From Diploptera punctata (taxonomy: Eukaryota; Arthropoda; Insecta; Blattodea; Blaberidae): 64,000 nucleotides of DNA. The stretch covers positions 248,001 to 312,000 of the forward strand of contig JASPKZ010008348.1 of the NCBI GenBank assembly GCA_030220185.1. The letters are read 5' to 3'. Within the stretch, counting starts at the first letter, position 1, and the number at the start of each line of letters is the position of its first letter. The translations under genes and the position numbers were made by a program. Of the stretch, positions 20,986 to 30,945 are shown in pieces. The notes beneath the pieces are model-generated. The model was not told the origin of the DNA. It made no database searches and saw nothing but the letters and a program-made list of their open reading frames with translations.

Positions 20986-21124
20986 ATATACTATTATAAC
21001 AGAGACTTTATTAAAATATTTTCTTCCTTGCTTTTTAGGATATTTAACAAATGAATAATTATTCAATTGACCCCCCTCCGCAATCATTTCAACAACAGTG
21101 GTGATGTCCTTAGTAACATTGTAT

Positions 21125-21960
21125 AAAGTCCTGCTACCAAAACAATGTAACTTAGCTCGTAAACTATTTGAGATAGAGACGTGTGTTTTTTTTTGCAACG
21201 TATTCTACATCTCTCAAAGTTTTGTTTACATTTGTTGCAGATTGTGATTTAAACGACAATGACATCACAGGAAAATACCCAATGTGTATGGTGGTAAGCT
21301 GAGTCTGGTAAATCACCAGTATCTGTTCTACGAAATTATCGCCGGCAATATGGAAGAGATCCTCCAACCAAATAATCCATAATTAAATGGGCCGAGCGAC
21401 TGGCAGTGTAATGGACTTGCCACGGAGTGGACATCAGGTGTGAGCCAAGAAACTATCTACAATGTGCAACTTGCATTTCAACTCAGACCTCAAAAATCGG
21501 TTCGACGGGCTTCACGGGAACTGCATTTACCAAAATCAACCATTCATAAAGTCCTCCATAAGCGGCTACATCTTCAGGCCTATGAAGTGCAAATTACGCA
21601 AGTGTTGATGCCAACTGACTTCCCTCAACGTGCTGAATTTACTGATTCCATGCTGAACGCAGTTGATGAAAACAGTGAGTACCTGCAGAGGGTGATGTTC
21701 TCTGATGAAGCGACTTTCTTTTTGTTTGGACATGTTTACTGCCAGAACGTTCAGATGTGGGGATACTGGTGATTTACCAGACTCAGCATACCACCATACA
21801 CGTTGGGCCTTTTCATGTGGTATCGTCATTGTTGTTTATATCACAGTCTGAACAAATGTAAACAAAACTTTGAGAGATGTAGAATTACGTTGCAAAAACA
21901 GCATTTCTCTATATCAAATATTTTACGAGGTACGTTACATTGTTTTGGTAGCAGGACTTT
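21125..21960. mobile_element. Palindromic mariner-like element
   Basis: Two 199-bp arms, 21,125-21,323 and 21,762-21,960, are inverted copies. Both begin AAGTCCTGCTACCAAAACAA and include CTACATCTCTCAAAGTTTTG, GTGTATGGTGGTA and CTGGTAAATCACCAGTATC. Each arm contains a 5' leader and the first codons of the transposase (QRVWWYAESGKSPVS on the minus strand of the right arm; CVWW.AESGKSPVS on the plus strand of the left). The single-copy centre of 438 bp holds the middle of the transposase. The 3' half of the gene is absent. Confidence 0.82.
21280..21772 (+). pseudogene. Mariner-like transposase, N-terminal half
   Basis: From 21,280 the frame reads CVWW, a stop, AESGKSPVSVLRNYRRQYGR (a DUF4817-type leading helix region), then stops. 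From 21,440 an open stretch reads ETIYNVQLAFQLRPQKSVRR, ASRELHLPKSTIHKVLHKRL (helix-turn-helix), then LQRVMFSDEATFFLFGHVYC, containing the first catalytic aspartate of the transposase core (FSDE). It ends WGYW where the inverted arm begins, so the second aspartate and the third acidic residue are missing. It could at most make a DNA-binding stub. Confidence 0.78.
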
Positions 21961-22149
21961 GTGGACACTCTGTGCTACCATATACGGATTTCCTATTCGT
22001 CTTTTATTGTTCTGGGGAGAGAATTGAGAAGATGGCTAAATCTACCGAAGCTCCAGCATGGGTAATTCTTCTTGCTAAAGGAGGATGAACTATCCTTCCT
22101 CTTCCTGCTCCTATTTGAACCATTATATTCTAATTTTTCTCTCCCCTAT

Positions 22150-22444
22150 CCACCCATAGTAATTCTGCCCGAAGGCAGGTCCTTCATGCTATGCTTGCAC
22201 CTTTACTAGGGAATTGTAGGTGTGGTAGCTTCCCGTTGCTTTCCACACCGGTGAAGGATGATGATGATGATGGCCATATGATTTCGGGGACGTTTGGGCC
22301 TTAAAGTTTTCCTGACATTTGTCTTACAGGTGAGGAAAAACCCCGATAAAAACCTCACCCAGAAAAACTGCCCCGACCGGGGATCGAACCCGGGCCCGTT
22401 ACGTGGCAAGGCAGCCCGCTACCTCGAGACCACAGCGGTGGACC
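22150..22444 (-). mobile_element. SINE-2, copy 2
   Basis: Full SINE-2 layout on the minus strand: tRNA-like head from 22,444, B box GGTTCGATCCCCGG, GTAAGACAAATGTCAGGAAA, CAT run, CACCGGTGTGGAAAGCAA, and an end at GGGCAGAATTACTATGGGTG. A short deletion shortens the 3' region (CATTTCCATGC is missing relative to copy 1). Confidence 0.92.
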
Positions 22445-22584
22445 TCTCCCATATAATAAGTTAAAATCTCCGCATATTGCATAATAAAATAAACGGAACG
22501 AATGCACAGGGGAATAAGCCTAAAGAATATTGTTGAATATAATAATTGAAAACAATGAGATAGAAATAAATGTTCTTCTTTTAT

Positions 22585-23285
22585 TAATATTCTTATAACA
22601 CATTACAGCATGGAAATGGACAGTTAATGACAAATGAGGGAACTTTGAGGAAGTGGTTGAATTCAAATACCTACGAACAATAATTACAAACTGGAATGAG
22701 ATGCACAAAGAAATTAAACATAGGTTCAATTGTGGAAATGCGTGCTATTATGCATTACAGGGACTCTTGTCGTCCCAACTCCTTTAAAAAAATGTTAAAC
22801 TGAAAATATATAAAAATGTTATTCTCCCAGTTATATTATATGGATGTGAAACATGGACTGTTACTTTAAGAGAGGTGAAAAGATTACCAGTATTTGAGAA
22901 TAAATTCTTAGGAAAATATTTGGACCAAAAAGAGATGATCAGACAGGCGAATGGAGAAGACTACTTAACAAGTGAGCTACATTATCTTTATAGGAAACCA
23001 GATATAATAAGAACCGTTAAGTCTCGTAGTCTGTGATGGGCAGGACACGTGGCACGAATGGGGAATGAAAGACGTGCATAGAAGCTTCTTGTAGGAAAAC
23101 CAGTGGGAAAACACCCAGTTCGTAGACCAAGAGTGAGGTGGGAGAATAACATTAACTATGATTTGAGGGAAGTATATTATACAGGAATGATTGGAAAACA
23201 TTAGCTGAGGATAGGCATGTATGGAGTGCTTATGTCCGCGCGGCCATGGACCTATGAGTTCGATAGTGCCAGTGAGTTAGTTGTA
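22585..23285 (+). mobile_element. LINE-B fragment
   Basis: Contains the nucleotide order of the LINE-B tail: GGAAATGGACAGTTAATGAC, ATATTATATGGATGTGAAAC, ACTTTAAGAGAGG, TAAGTCTCGTAGTC, GTAGGAAAACCAG, and the 3' end GTTCGATAGTGCCAGTGAGT at 23,283. Multiple frameshifts leave no useful open frame. 5' truncated in the post-palm region. Confidence 0.85.
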
Positions 23286-25560
23286 ACCAATTAGTGTTAC
23301 GTCGCGTAGCTTTCCATAAAGGCATGATTCCTTAGATCGTCCATCTATACCCTGGAACTTAGAATTTCTTGACTGGAATAAAATTCTTGAAGAAACATAT
23401 GATTAACTCAGTACTAATGAAGTTAAAATAATTTGCTTCCATCTTGTGTCAAAGTGAGTTGATGTATGGCCTCATGTTTAGTCATCGAGCACAGATGCCC
23501 AAGGGAGAAGGTAATTTTATCTTTGGATAATCCGCTAATGGATTTCTATAAAGTTGTCAGGCCTGCTTTTACTCTTATTACATTTTAAAGTGGCACTTAG
23601 CACCACGTGGAGGACAATTTAAATTCCATTGTTCTCGCATGTATCGATCTTAGCTTTCGCATTCATTTTTAAATAAGATATACAGGCTGACTCATAATTT
23701 ATAATAACATTCCTATTTTTGTCTTCTAATGCTGTAGTCGGCCCAGTCATTTAGTTTACAGGCGTTGTGGTTAGATATGTCTATTTTGCACGCATAAGTA
23801 TTTAGCATATCAAGCGGCGTTGTCACATTTTATTCACTAGAATACATTTTTACCAACTAAAGGTACTGCAAAAGACAAAAGTTGCAACGCTGTTAAGATA
23901 ATTATATCCACGTGGAATAGACATGAAAAATGTTATTTAAAAATGCGAAGACGTTATTGGCAGAGAACTGTTTTCAGTTTTTGGTGATTCGAGCTGCGTC
24001 GTATGCTACGGTTCATTATACAGCGTGTCGCGCCCGACGTGACGCATTCTCGCGTTACGCTCGGCGTAATGCTGGTTTCGCATGGAGCGCATACGGTACA
24101 GCGCTTATGTTTATGAAATTGTCGCCAGATGGCACCACATATATGGGAGATCAAAATGACCAACGTTCATAATAAATTCCCAAATGTGTTTACAAAAATG
24201 AATGTACACAGACCTGTCCTTGCATAACCCAACGAAATAAATTACATAAATACTATTTAGTAAACTATAAACTAATCTGATGTACACTAAACTGACCCAT
24301 CGGAACCTAACAAAATAAATGATTGAACATTTATTTCTTAAAATATGGTTTGGAATTAAATGCAAATGTTGGTCATTTACACATATGTCCTGCCATCATT
24401 TTATAAGAGTTCATGTATGCCAACTTCAATTCTAATAAAGAAATTTGTAAATAAATTGAGAGGAAAAGTCATAATTTGTGTACATAGTTAAACATATTAA
24501 AATTCTTTATAAAAAGTTTTAAGTATCGTTGCAAAACGTTTAAAATAGTACGAAATATTAGTAAAGACAGAAAAAAGTACCTAGAGCAAGAGCATCATAT
24601 GAATGTTGTATGGAAAATTATGGAATAAATTATTCTTTAGTTCTTAAATAACATATGGTTGATGAAAATACAAAATTTTAGAATACTTCAGATTTTCGCC
24701 TGGGCAGTTTTATCAGGTTTTGAATTTAATAGAAGACGAAATTTATGTACATCCATAATATCCCTAAGATACAATACAATATTTACAGCTTTTATTTATC
24801 TCTTGACTAAGTTCAAGCCACAATAACTCTTTTTTCTGTACATCTCTGTACTCCTTCATGCTCATATTGTATAGAACTCGATGATTTGCAACAAAACTAT
24901 CTAACTTTCGTCGTTAAAATTGGAAAGTTATAAAACAAGTACTGCATTTCCGACATTTTGTCATAAAATCTTAGTTTGTTTTTAGAAATTACACTAATGA
25001 GTACGGGTAATATCTTCTATATTCTTTGTTTGCACTGGCAAATTGCGTCCTGGATTCAAGAGATTCAAATACACGACGCGACATGTCCGCGCAAAATTTT
25101 TCGCGCCAGCAATTTGCGTTGTAGATAAACCACATCCATTTAAATACATGGGGAGCAATTTTTGCGCTGGCGCTTTGCGTCGTAGATAAACCATAGCATT
25201 AGAAGCCTCTAACAACCCCCCGGCTCTACCTGGCAGTAACAATGTATTTTTAAACCAGAGGGAAACAGTTGCGTTTGATGTAAACTAAATGACTGAGCCG
25301 ACAGTACCCACTACACTGTAGGTGCTTCGGGTTCCGCGCTGGGCGGATAGATGGCGTTAAAGTGGTCTATTTTTAATTTACGCACCACTTTATGTGTTCT
25401 TGTATTGAGTACAGAGAGGAGTGTGAAGTGTGTTGTACGATGCACCGGCTTACCATTTTCTTTTCTTGAAAATTCTTTACAACTAAGATTTTCTAAGTTT
25501 CAATCATACACAATGCGCATGCGTCAACAGACGTGAAGCGGTTTGCACTATGGAATCACG
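23286..25560. other. Unassigned 2.3 kb, with an inverted pair
   Basis: The longest stretch without an assigned gene. A block at 23,738-23,765 (GTCGGCCCAGTCATTTAGTT) is repeated inverted at 25,272-25,300. Between 25,015 and 25,200 two copies of a motif near TTTGCGTCGTAGATAAACCA and TTTGCGTTGTAGATAAACCA are about 65 bp apart with GCGCCAGC blocks, suggesting subterminal repeats of a DNA transposon. The GC-richer part at 23,990-24,115 has open frames on both strands but no domain I recognise. Confidence 0.45.
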
Positions 25561-25561
25561 G

Positions 25562-25752
25562 GATGCAGCCAACATATACACGGTATTTAACGAACCTAAA
25601 ACATAACCTAACACAATTTAAGTAATCTGACATGTGAAATACCAAACTAAAAGCTAACCTAACGCAATTTAAGTACTCTAACCTGTGGAAGAATGAACGC
25701 TGATTTTATGTAGTGTAAGTTAATTAGTACAGACTCTATGTTGGCTGCACTG
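25562..25752. repeat. Small inverted-repeat element
   Basis: ATGCAGCCAACATA near 25,563 is inverted as TATGTTGGCTGCA near 25,740. Inside, an approximately 55-bp unit (AACCTAACRCAATTTAAGTA) occurs twice in tandem. About 190 bp; possibly a MITE. Confidence 0.45.
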
Positions 25753-26104
25753 GAACACAAAAATATTCGTTAAAATCAATATGGCTGTCACGTCTTCATG
25801 TAGTTCAATATCGTGAAAAAATTGAATTAATCGTTAGAAAACATTTGAAAATCATTGTAAATGGTGGGAAAAAAATTTGAAAAATCAAACCCTGATAATA
25901 AAATTTGACAGAAGTTTATGAAGTAATTTAAAAAGTCATGTCAATGTTGTAATTTTAGGCCTTTTATTTATTTTCATTACATTTTTTTCCGTATCGTGTG
26001 TATTGTTACTATTTCCTATGTTCCTTTTCTAAAAATGATGGCTACATCTATGGCTTGGCCCATTGTATAAACTTCATGTCTATCCTGTATTTCTTATTTG
26101 CTAA
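25753..26104. other. Unassigned 350 bp
   Basis: AT-rich, no frame or repeat match recognised. Confidence 0.5.
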
Positions 26105-26485
26105 TCTTTATATATAAATTCTTCTGTACGTGTGTTTGTCAGTGAACTCCTGCTAAACGACAGGACCGATTGTGATTAATTTTTTTATGTGTGTTTGAGT
26201 GGGTCCCTGGATGGTTTAGATTCACAATTGGACTCGGTAGATGGCGCTGCAATCGGGTTATAGGACTTTTATGTCAGATGTGTAGTCATCTGCATTACCG
26301 ACATTTTCCACGTGAAAACAATGTAACATCATCATGCACGCTTCTTGAGCCACAACAGATGACAGTGAGAAGTTTTCTTGCGAAATTATTTTATAATATA
26401 TAATTACGTCTTAATGGTAAAAAAGTAATTTATGTTTTATCGTCCGGCTATGACACGAGAATTGAACTTCTGCCGGGTCCGCTAG
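26105..26485 (+). mobile_element. Hel-1 Helitron, complete non-autonomous copy
   Basis: Starts TCTTTATATATAAATTC (5' TC) and ends CCGGGTCCGCTAG (3' CTAG). The preceding base is A and the following base is T, giving the Helitron A/T insertion site with no duplication. The internal GACAGGACCGATTGTGATTA and GGTTTAGATTCACAATTGGA match the fragment at 17.8-17.9 kb. The 3' part (GCTTCTTGAGCCACAACAGA) matches 39.9-40.05 kb. Length 381 bp, no Rep/helicase. Confidence 0.85.
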
Positions 26486-26653
26486 TAGGTTATAATTAAA
26501 AAAAATTGACGGGAACAATCTCAACAGCTCCATTCCTTCTGAATTCGCTAATAAGGGAAATTCTTCTTTTAAATTGTGATTAAAGATTTGTTGAATATCT
26601 TTTGAAAATAAGGAGTAAACGTTTAGAAACATACAATTTGTTTATGTTATAGC

Positions 26654-27399
26654 TAGAGTCCGGATGTTAGGCACTTAAAAAATTCAAAATAGGCTCTTAC
26701 AAAAAAGTGAACTACAACATAAATTTTTACAGCCTTACGTACAGAAATAAACATACGCTATCAATAGCATACGAAGATATCAGAGATGATTTTGGAACTA
26801 GTTTTACCTTTTTACAAAGAGCATACGTATGTTTTGCAGTGTGTACTTGCTGCGAAACATGACACTTCATCGCGCAATTCACTGAAATTTTACACACTTT
26901 GCAAAACAATATTGAACCGTCACTTGAGAATATTTCCGCACCAAATTCTTTCAGGAAATGGTCAGTTTGTTTATAGGTATGTTGTCCGTTCTTTAGACAT
27001 CGTAAAACAATTGTTCTAAAGGTAAAAAAAAAAAAAAGCCACATACACTTGTCTGACCACTTTGTCTTTGAAGCAACTGTCTGTGAACGAGGACTACAGA
27101 CTGAATTAAGTGTTACAAATATAAAAAATAATATTGCCAGTCACTTAAAGGTTTCTATACAATGATATGTGTCATGAAGTTTGTCCATTTCAATTAATTT
27201 CATTGAAATAGTAAGTTAATTTCGAGAAAAAAATGGCAAATACGCATTTATAGGCATTGTAAGCTGAAATAGGCATTTATAGGCAAAATTAACTTCATGG
27301 AAAACAACTTTAGGGTCGTCGGTATGAACTTATATGAAGTCACTTTTACAATATCTATAATAAATCACTGTAGGCATTTTCCCTAACATCCGGTCTCTA
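26654..27399 (-). mobile_element. hAT transposon, internally deleted, 8-bp target duplication
   Basis: 746 bp bounded by perfect 8-bp direct repeats GTTATAGC (26,646-26,653 and 27,400-27,407). Terminal inverted repeats are TAGAGTCCGGATGTTAGG on the left and TAGAGACCGGATGTTAGG, inverted, on the right. An 8-bp duplication and this TIR are diagnostic of hAT. It encodes only a BED-type zinc-finger stub; the transposase core is missing. Its right duplication abuts the 3' end of a Hel-2 copy. Confidence 0.9.
26727..27044 (-). pseudogene. hAT BED zinc-finger fragment
   Basis: The minus-strand frame reads DHFLKEFGAEIFSSDGSILF, then CKVCKISVNCAMKCHVSQQV, then HTAKHT. The CxxC pair and the later HxxxxH make a BED / CGGBP1-type finger, normally the N-terminal DNA-binding domain of a hAT transposase. 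The DDE core and the C-terminal dimerisation region are absent from the remaining 300 bp. The A-run at 27,025 leads into the element's leader. Confidence 0.75.
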
Positions 27400-27410
27400 G
27401 TTATAGCCTA

Positions 27411-28405
27411 CTAGCTAACACCCGCCATCAGCTTCTACACCTAAATAAATTAAATGTGTTTTTATGTTTAATTGAATAAGAAAAAAAGAATACTAATTGT
27501 AAATTTGTATCGTAATTATTCTTAAATACCCCGTGCTGATTATCCGGCATTGCCCGGGAATCTAGTTATCCCGATCTTCTTGACATAAATGAGCTGAAAG
27601 ACAAAAATGATTATTATCAGTTATCCGTAAAATATAGACATATGCTGTCGTGGACTTTTTTGTAGATTTTTTTTAAATATTCAATTCTGTGTACATGAAC
27701 TTGGTGCTGTGGTTTAGGCAGCGTAAGTCATTGAAACGTCCAAAAAGTTCCGAAAAACATTTTTTTCACTACAAAGGGCGATATTTTAGTACACACCTCG
27801 GTTTATTTTAATAAGATATTCCGAGTTTTGTTGTGAAACAGAAAATTGCGATCGCTAGAGCGAGTTTAAATTTTCGTTTTAGGTGAACTCCTATAACTAA
27901 TGATTTTAGAACATAATAGATAACGGCTTAACACTCTGCCGCATACTTATAAAATTCATTGTTAAAACCGTTGAGGTGGAGAGTCATAAAATAAGTTAAA
28001 ATATACCTTCTTAGGTAAAATCCGTCGTCCTCAACTTATAAAATGTGCAATCTTTATGCCTGTAGGCCTTTCAGGACATCCGCCCCATCTTCAGCAGTTC
28101 ATTCTTCGCTACAGCATCCAGTTTGTTGTTTCATGCTGCTGGTCCTGTAGGTCCTATAGGTCCAGCAGCATCAAACAACAAACTGGATGCTGTAGCGAAG
28201 AATGGACTGCTGAAGATGGGGCGGATGTCCTGAAAGGCCTACAGGCATAAATATTACACATTTTATAAGTTGAGGACGACGGATTTTACCTAAGAAGGGA
28301 TATTTTAACTTATTTTATTTTATGACTCTGCCGCATCTGAAAACCTGTATATACAAAATTTCACGAAGATCGGTTTAGAAGTCTATAAAGGACAGACACA
28401 CGTGT
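27411..28405 (-). mobile_element. Hel-2 Helitron carrying a palindromic insert
   Basis: The minus-strand 3' end GGCGGGTGTTAGCTAG finishes at 27,411 with CTAG, and the next base on that strand is T. Body blocks AAGATATTCCGAGTTTTGTT, AAATTGCGATCGCTAGAG and GAACTCCTATAACTAATG, and the 5' blocks ACGAAGATCGGTTTAGAAGT and CTATAAAGGACAGACAC, match the complete copy at 19,250-19,692. The 5' boundary, about 28,405, is approximate. The palindrome at 27,945-28,324 is inserted in it. Confidence 0.78.
27945..28324. mobile_element. 380-bp palindromic element between 12-bp direct repeats
   Basis: Perfect direct repeats ACTCTGCCGCAT at 27,933-27,944 and 28,325-28,336 bracket it. The inverted arms run from about 27,982 to 28,150 and 28,152 to 28,329, so the right arm reaches 5 bp into the right direct repeat. 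They are nearly identical; shared blocks include AGTTGAGGACGACGGATTTT, AGGCCTTTCAGGACATCCGC and GATGCTGTAGCGAAGAAT. The loop is essentially nil (CCTGTAGG / CCTATAGG at the centre). A 37-bp asymmetric piece precedes the left arm. No coding frame of note. High arm identity implies youth or gene conversion. Confidence 0.85.
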
Positions 28406-28409
28406 ATTG

Positions 28410-28625
28410 ATGTAGGACATTTGATATAAGTTATGAAGATAGTCTCGGAATAGAGGCAAGTTTTACATGACGAGGTCGACAAATAACAAGTTAGCTAGTC
28501 ATTAAATTTCGCAGTATGAAATCTCATTTCCTTTATCGAGAAGTTTCTTTGTGGTGGCTTCAATTCTAGGAAGTGAATTTCCTCTCCAGGAACTGTGGCG
28601 TGCTGAGTAACCCCGCAGTCATAAT
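28410..28625. other. Unassigned 215 bp
   Basis: No repeat match recognised; the small minus-strand frame over it has no domain. Confidence 0.4.
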
Positions 28626-29238
28626 AAACTATTGAACCTATAGGTTCATGGCCGCGCGGACCAAGCTCTCCATACATTCCTATCCTGAGCTAATGCGTTC
28701 TAATCATCCCTTATATAATCTACTTCCATCAAATCATAGTTATTGTTATTCTCCCACCTCTTTTTTTGTCACCTAAAGGTCGCTTTCCCACTGGTTTTCC
28801 TACAGTATGCTTCCATGTTCCTCTTTCATTCCCCATTCGTGCCACATGTCCTGCCCATCACAGTCTACGAGACTTAACTGCTCTTATTATATTTGGTTTC
28901 ATATAAAGATCATGTAGCCCTCTGTTTTGTAGTCTTCTCCATTCGCCTGTCTGTTCATCTCTATTTGGTTAAAAAAATGTTCCTAAGAACTTCATTCTCA
29001 AATACATGTAAACTTTTCTCCTCCCTTAAAGTAAGAGTCCATGTTTCACATCCATATAATATAACTGGTAGAATAACAGTTTTATATATTTATAATTTAA
29101 CGTTTTTTGAGAGAAGTTGGGACGACAAGAGTCTCTGTAATACATAATGACATGCATTTCCAGAATTGAACCTATGTTTAATTTCTTTGTGCGTCTCATT
29201 ACTATTTGTAATTATTGTTCCTAGGTATATTTCCATTA
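28625..29238 (-). mobile_element. LINE-B fragment
   Basis: Inverted LINE-B tail. The reversed 3' end AACCTATAGGTTCATGGCCG is at 28,640. Then GTAGGAAAACCAGTGGG, the RRLRWAGHV-type region, and upstream the YKTVILPVILYGCETWTLTL region (minus strand about 29,090-29,030), with frameshifts. The expected GTTA tail is not visible at its 3' edge. Confidence 0.82.
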
Positions 29239-29301
29239 TATAGTACTATAGAGCGCCTATATATAGGCCTATATATATAAAGGACAAATAATGTTTGTGA
29301 T

Positions 29302-29374
29302 GCCTGGAGAGCGAAGGTGGTATCGCACTAAGCTATCAAGTTAGAGGTACTGGGTTCAAATCCCGGTTCAGGCA
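29302..29374 (+). tRNA. tRNA-like cloverleaf (possible anticodon ATC), likely retroposon part
   Basis: 73 bases fold as a class I tRNA. Acceptor GCCTGGA pairs with TTCAGGC over 7 bp with one G-U, and A is the discriminator. The D stem is GCGA/TCGC with loop AGGTGGTA. The anticodon stem is CTAAG/GTTAG (innermost pair G-G mismatched) around loop CTATCAA. The variable loop is AGGTA. The T stem is CTGGG/CCCGG (one T-G pair) with loop TTCAAAT. Position 8 is G where T is expected. Anticodon ATC would be unusual. The 3' T-rich run could stop Pol III but is equally the reversed tail of the adjoining SINE-2. A true gene is less likely than a tRNA-derived repeat. Confidence 0.5.
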
Positions 29375-29389
29375 TTTATTTTTATTTTT

Positions 29390-29706
29390 ATGTCTCATAG
29401 TGTTCTGCCCGAGGACAGCTCTTTCACTGCAATCGTAACATTTGCATGCTATGCTTTGCAGCTTTACTAGGGAATTATAGGTGTGATAGCTTCCCGTTGT
29501 TTTCCACACCGGTGAAATGATGATAATGATAGCCAGATGATGTTCGGGGACCTTTTGGGCCTCAAAGCTCCCTAACATTTGTCTTACAGATGAGGAAAAA
29601 AAAACCGAGAAATAACCAAACCCAGGAGCCTATCCCTACCTAGAATCGAACCTGGGTCCGACGCGTGACAAGACAGTATGCTACCTCGAGACCACAGCGG
29701 TGGACT
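29390..29706 (-). mobile_element. SINE-2, copy 3 (diverged)
   Basis: The minus strand from 29,706: GTCCACCGCTGTGGTCTCGA, GGTTCGATTCTAGG (B box), GTAAGACAAATGTTAGGGAG, CACCGGTGTGGAAAACAA, and the end GGGCAGAACACTATGAGA, then ATAAAAATAAAAATAAAT as tail leading into the tRNA-like sequence on the left. More diverged than the other copies. The repeat GGCCTATATATAT flanks the SINE plus the tRNA-like unit (29,266 region and about 29,707). Confidence 0.85.
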
Positions 29707-29794
29707 GGCCTATATATATTGTAGATTTTCGCGGATATAATAATGATTAAGAAACTTTTCTAGAGTTTTCCGCGTCATGGATTCTCGAGAAAAC

Positions 29795-30745
29795 TTTATT
29801 TATTTATATACAGAATTTTAATGTTTACACATCTTTCTGTGCCTAAAGTTTTATTTTTCTTCTCCACTCGTCTCTCTCCATCCAATCCATGTCCTCCAGT
29901 CCTCTTGCTCTCATTCCAGTTCTTATTTCCTGCATCCACGAGTTTCGAGATCTTCCTCTGCTCCTTCTTCCAGGTGGACACCATTCCAATATTTTCCTGG
30001 GCAATCTTTCTTCTTGTATTCGTCGTACGTAAAGGTAAAGTGATCCCACTACAGGCCTCACGAGGCCCTTGGGGTAGTAGGAGGTTAGGGCTCCCACTTT
30101 TTCTTGACAATCGGCACTTGATGTCAGCCGGGGTGTCAGCCCTGCGTGACGGCCGCCTTTACCCCAGAACAAGCGTCTGGTACTCATTTCAGTTAGAGGC
30201 TGAGTCGACCCCAGGGCCATAGTGCCGCCAGAAGGTTTGGGTCAGTTTAAAAATCCTGACCCCAACGGGACCCGAACCCTCGACCCTCCGGCTTGTAGCT
30301 CAGTGCCTTAACCACTACGCTACGGCGTGCCCCCTTTCGTCGTACGTGCCCATACCAATTTAATTGCTTATACCGTATATAATCTATTATTGAATAACCA
30401 ATATTCATTTTTTCTCTTATGACAGTATTTCTTATTTTGTCTAATTTTGAACATCTTGCTGCTCTCCTCAAGAAATCCATTTCCATCGACATAAGTTTTT
30501 GTTGAATTTCCAAACTTCAGCTCCATATGTGACAGCACTTCTATTGAATTATATATTTGTAACTTATTTTTCCTGGTTATATGTCTGTTCCATAAGACTC
30601 CATTCATCATTGCTGTTATTGCTCTACCTTTATTTATTCTGTTCTTAATATCACTTTCTTGTTTATCCTTTTTATCTAATTTTACTCCCAGATACTCAAA
30701 TTCTTCACATCCTCTAATATACCCCTTTTTATCTTCTAATATCAA
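29795..30745 (-). mobile_element. LINE-A fragment interrupted by SINE-1
   Basis: On the minus strand, 30,745-30,368 reads GYIRGCEEFEYLGVKLDKKD, then INKGRAITAMMNGVLWNRHI. A second frame, 30,513-30,350, reads QKLMSMEMDFLRRAARCSKL and YSIIDYIRYKQLNWYGHVRR. Beyond the SINE, 30,018-29,843 reads RIQEERLPRKILEWCPPGRR and SRNSWMQEIRTGMRA. The 3' end near 29,800 has the ATTTATTTATATACAG reversed tail. Without the SINE, the tail would run on as in the copy at 199-540. Confidence 0.88.
30019..30347 (-). mobile_element. SINE-1, copy 2, with 12-bp target duplication
   Basis: Insert 30,031-30,335 lies between perfect TTCGTCGTACGT repeats (30,019-30,030 and 30,336-30,347) inside LINE-A. Minus-strand order: GGGGCACGCCGTAGCGTAGT (A box TAGCGTAGTGG), GGTTCGGGTCCCG (B box), CTGACCCAAACC, GGTAAAGGCGGCCGTCACGC, and an end at ACTTTACCTTT. 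This gives exact SINE-1 limits (305 bp). Confidence 0.93.
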
Positions 30746-30774
30746 ATATATATGTACACCAAATGGACTTGGTA

Positions 30775-30945
30775 TACTGTTTTACCCATTATCATCATCA
30801 TCATCTTCAAGGTTATGGGCCTATAGGCCTATTCCACTCCCCGCTGCACAATATGTTATACGTCGTCCTTCCAACGTCCTTGCAACGTCGTTTCGGTCTT
30901 CCTACATTTATTCAGCCTTCAAGTTCTATAATAAAATATCTGCTT
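30775..30945 (-). mobile_element. LINE C-terminal scrap with GAT tail
   Basis: Minus strand reads GRPKRRCKDVGRTTYNILCS, then GEWNRPIGP, then a GAT-repeat at about 30,790-30,803. This matches the extreme C-terminus plus GAT tail of LINE-C' elements, with one frame break. Confidence 0.55.

Noticed and set aside
25590..25700. AACCTAAC motifs as telomeric repeats (insect telomere CCTAA)
   Set aside because: Only two or three scattered motifs within a small inverted-repeat element; not a tandem telomere array.
29821..30222. 133-codon plus-strand frame
   Set aside because: Antisense shadow over LINE-A and SINE-1.
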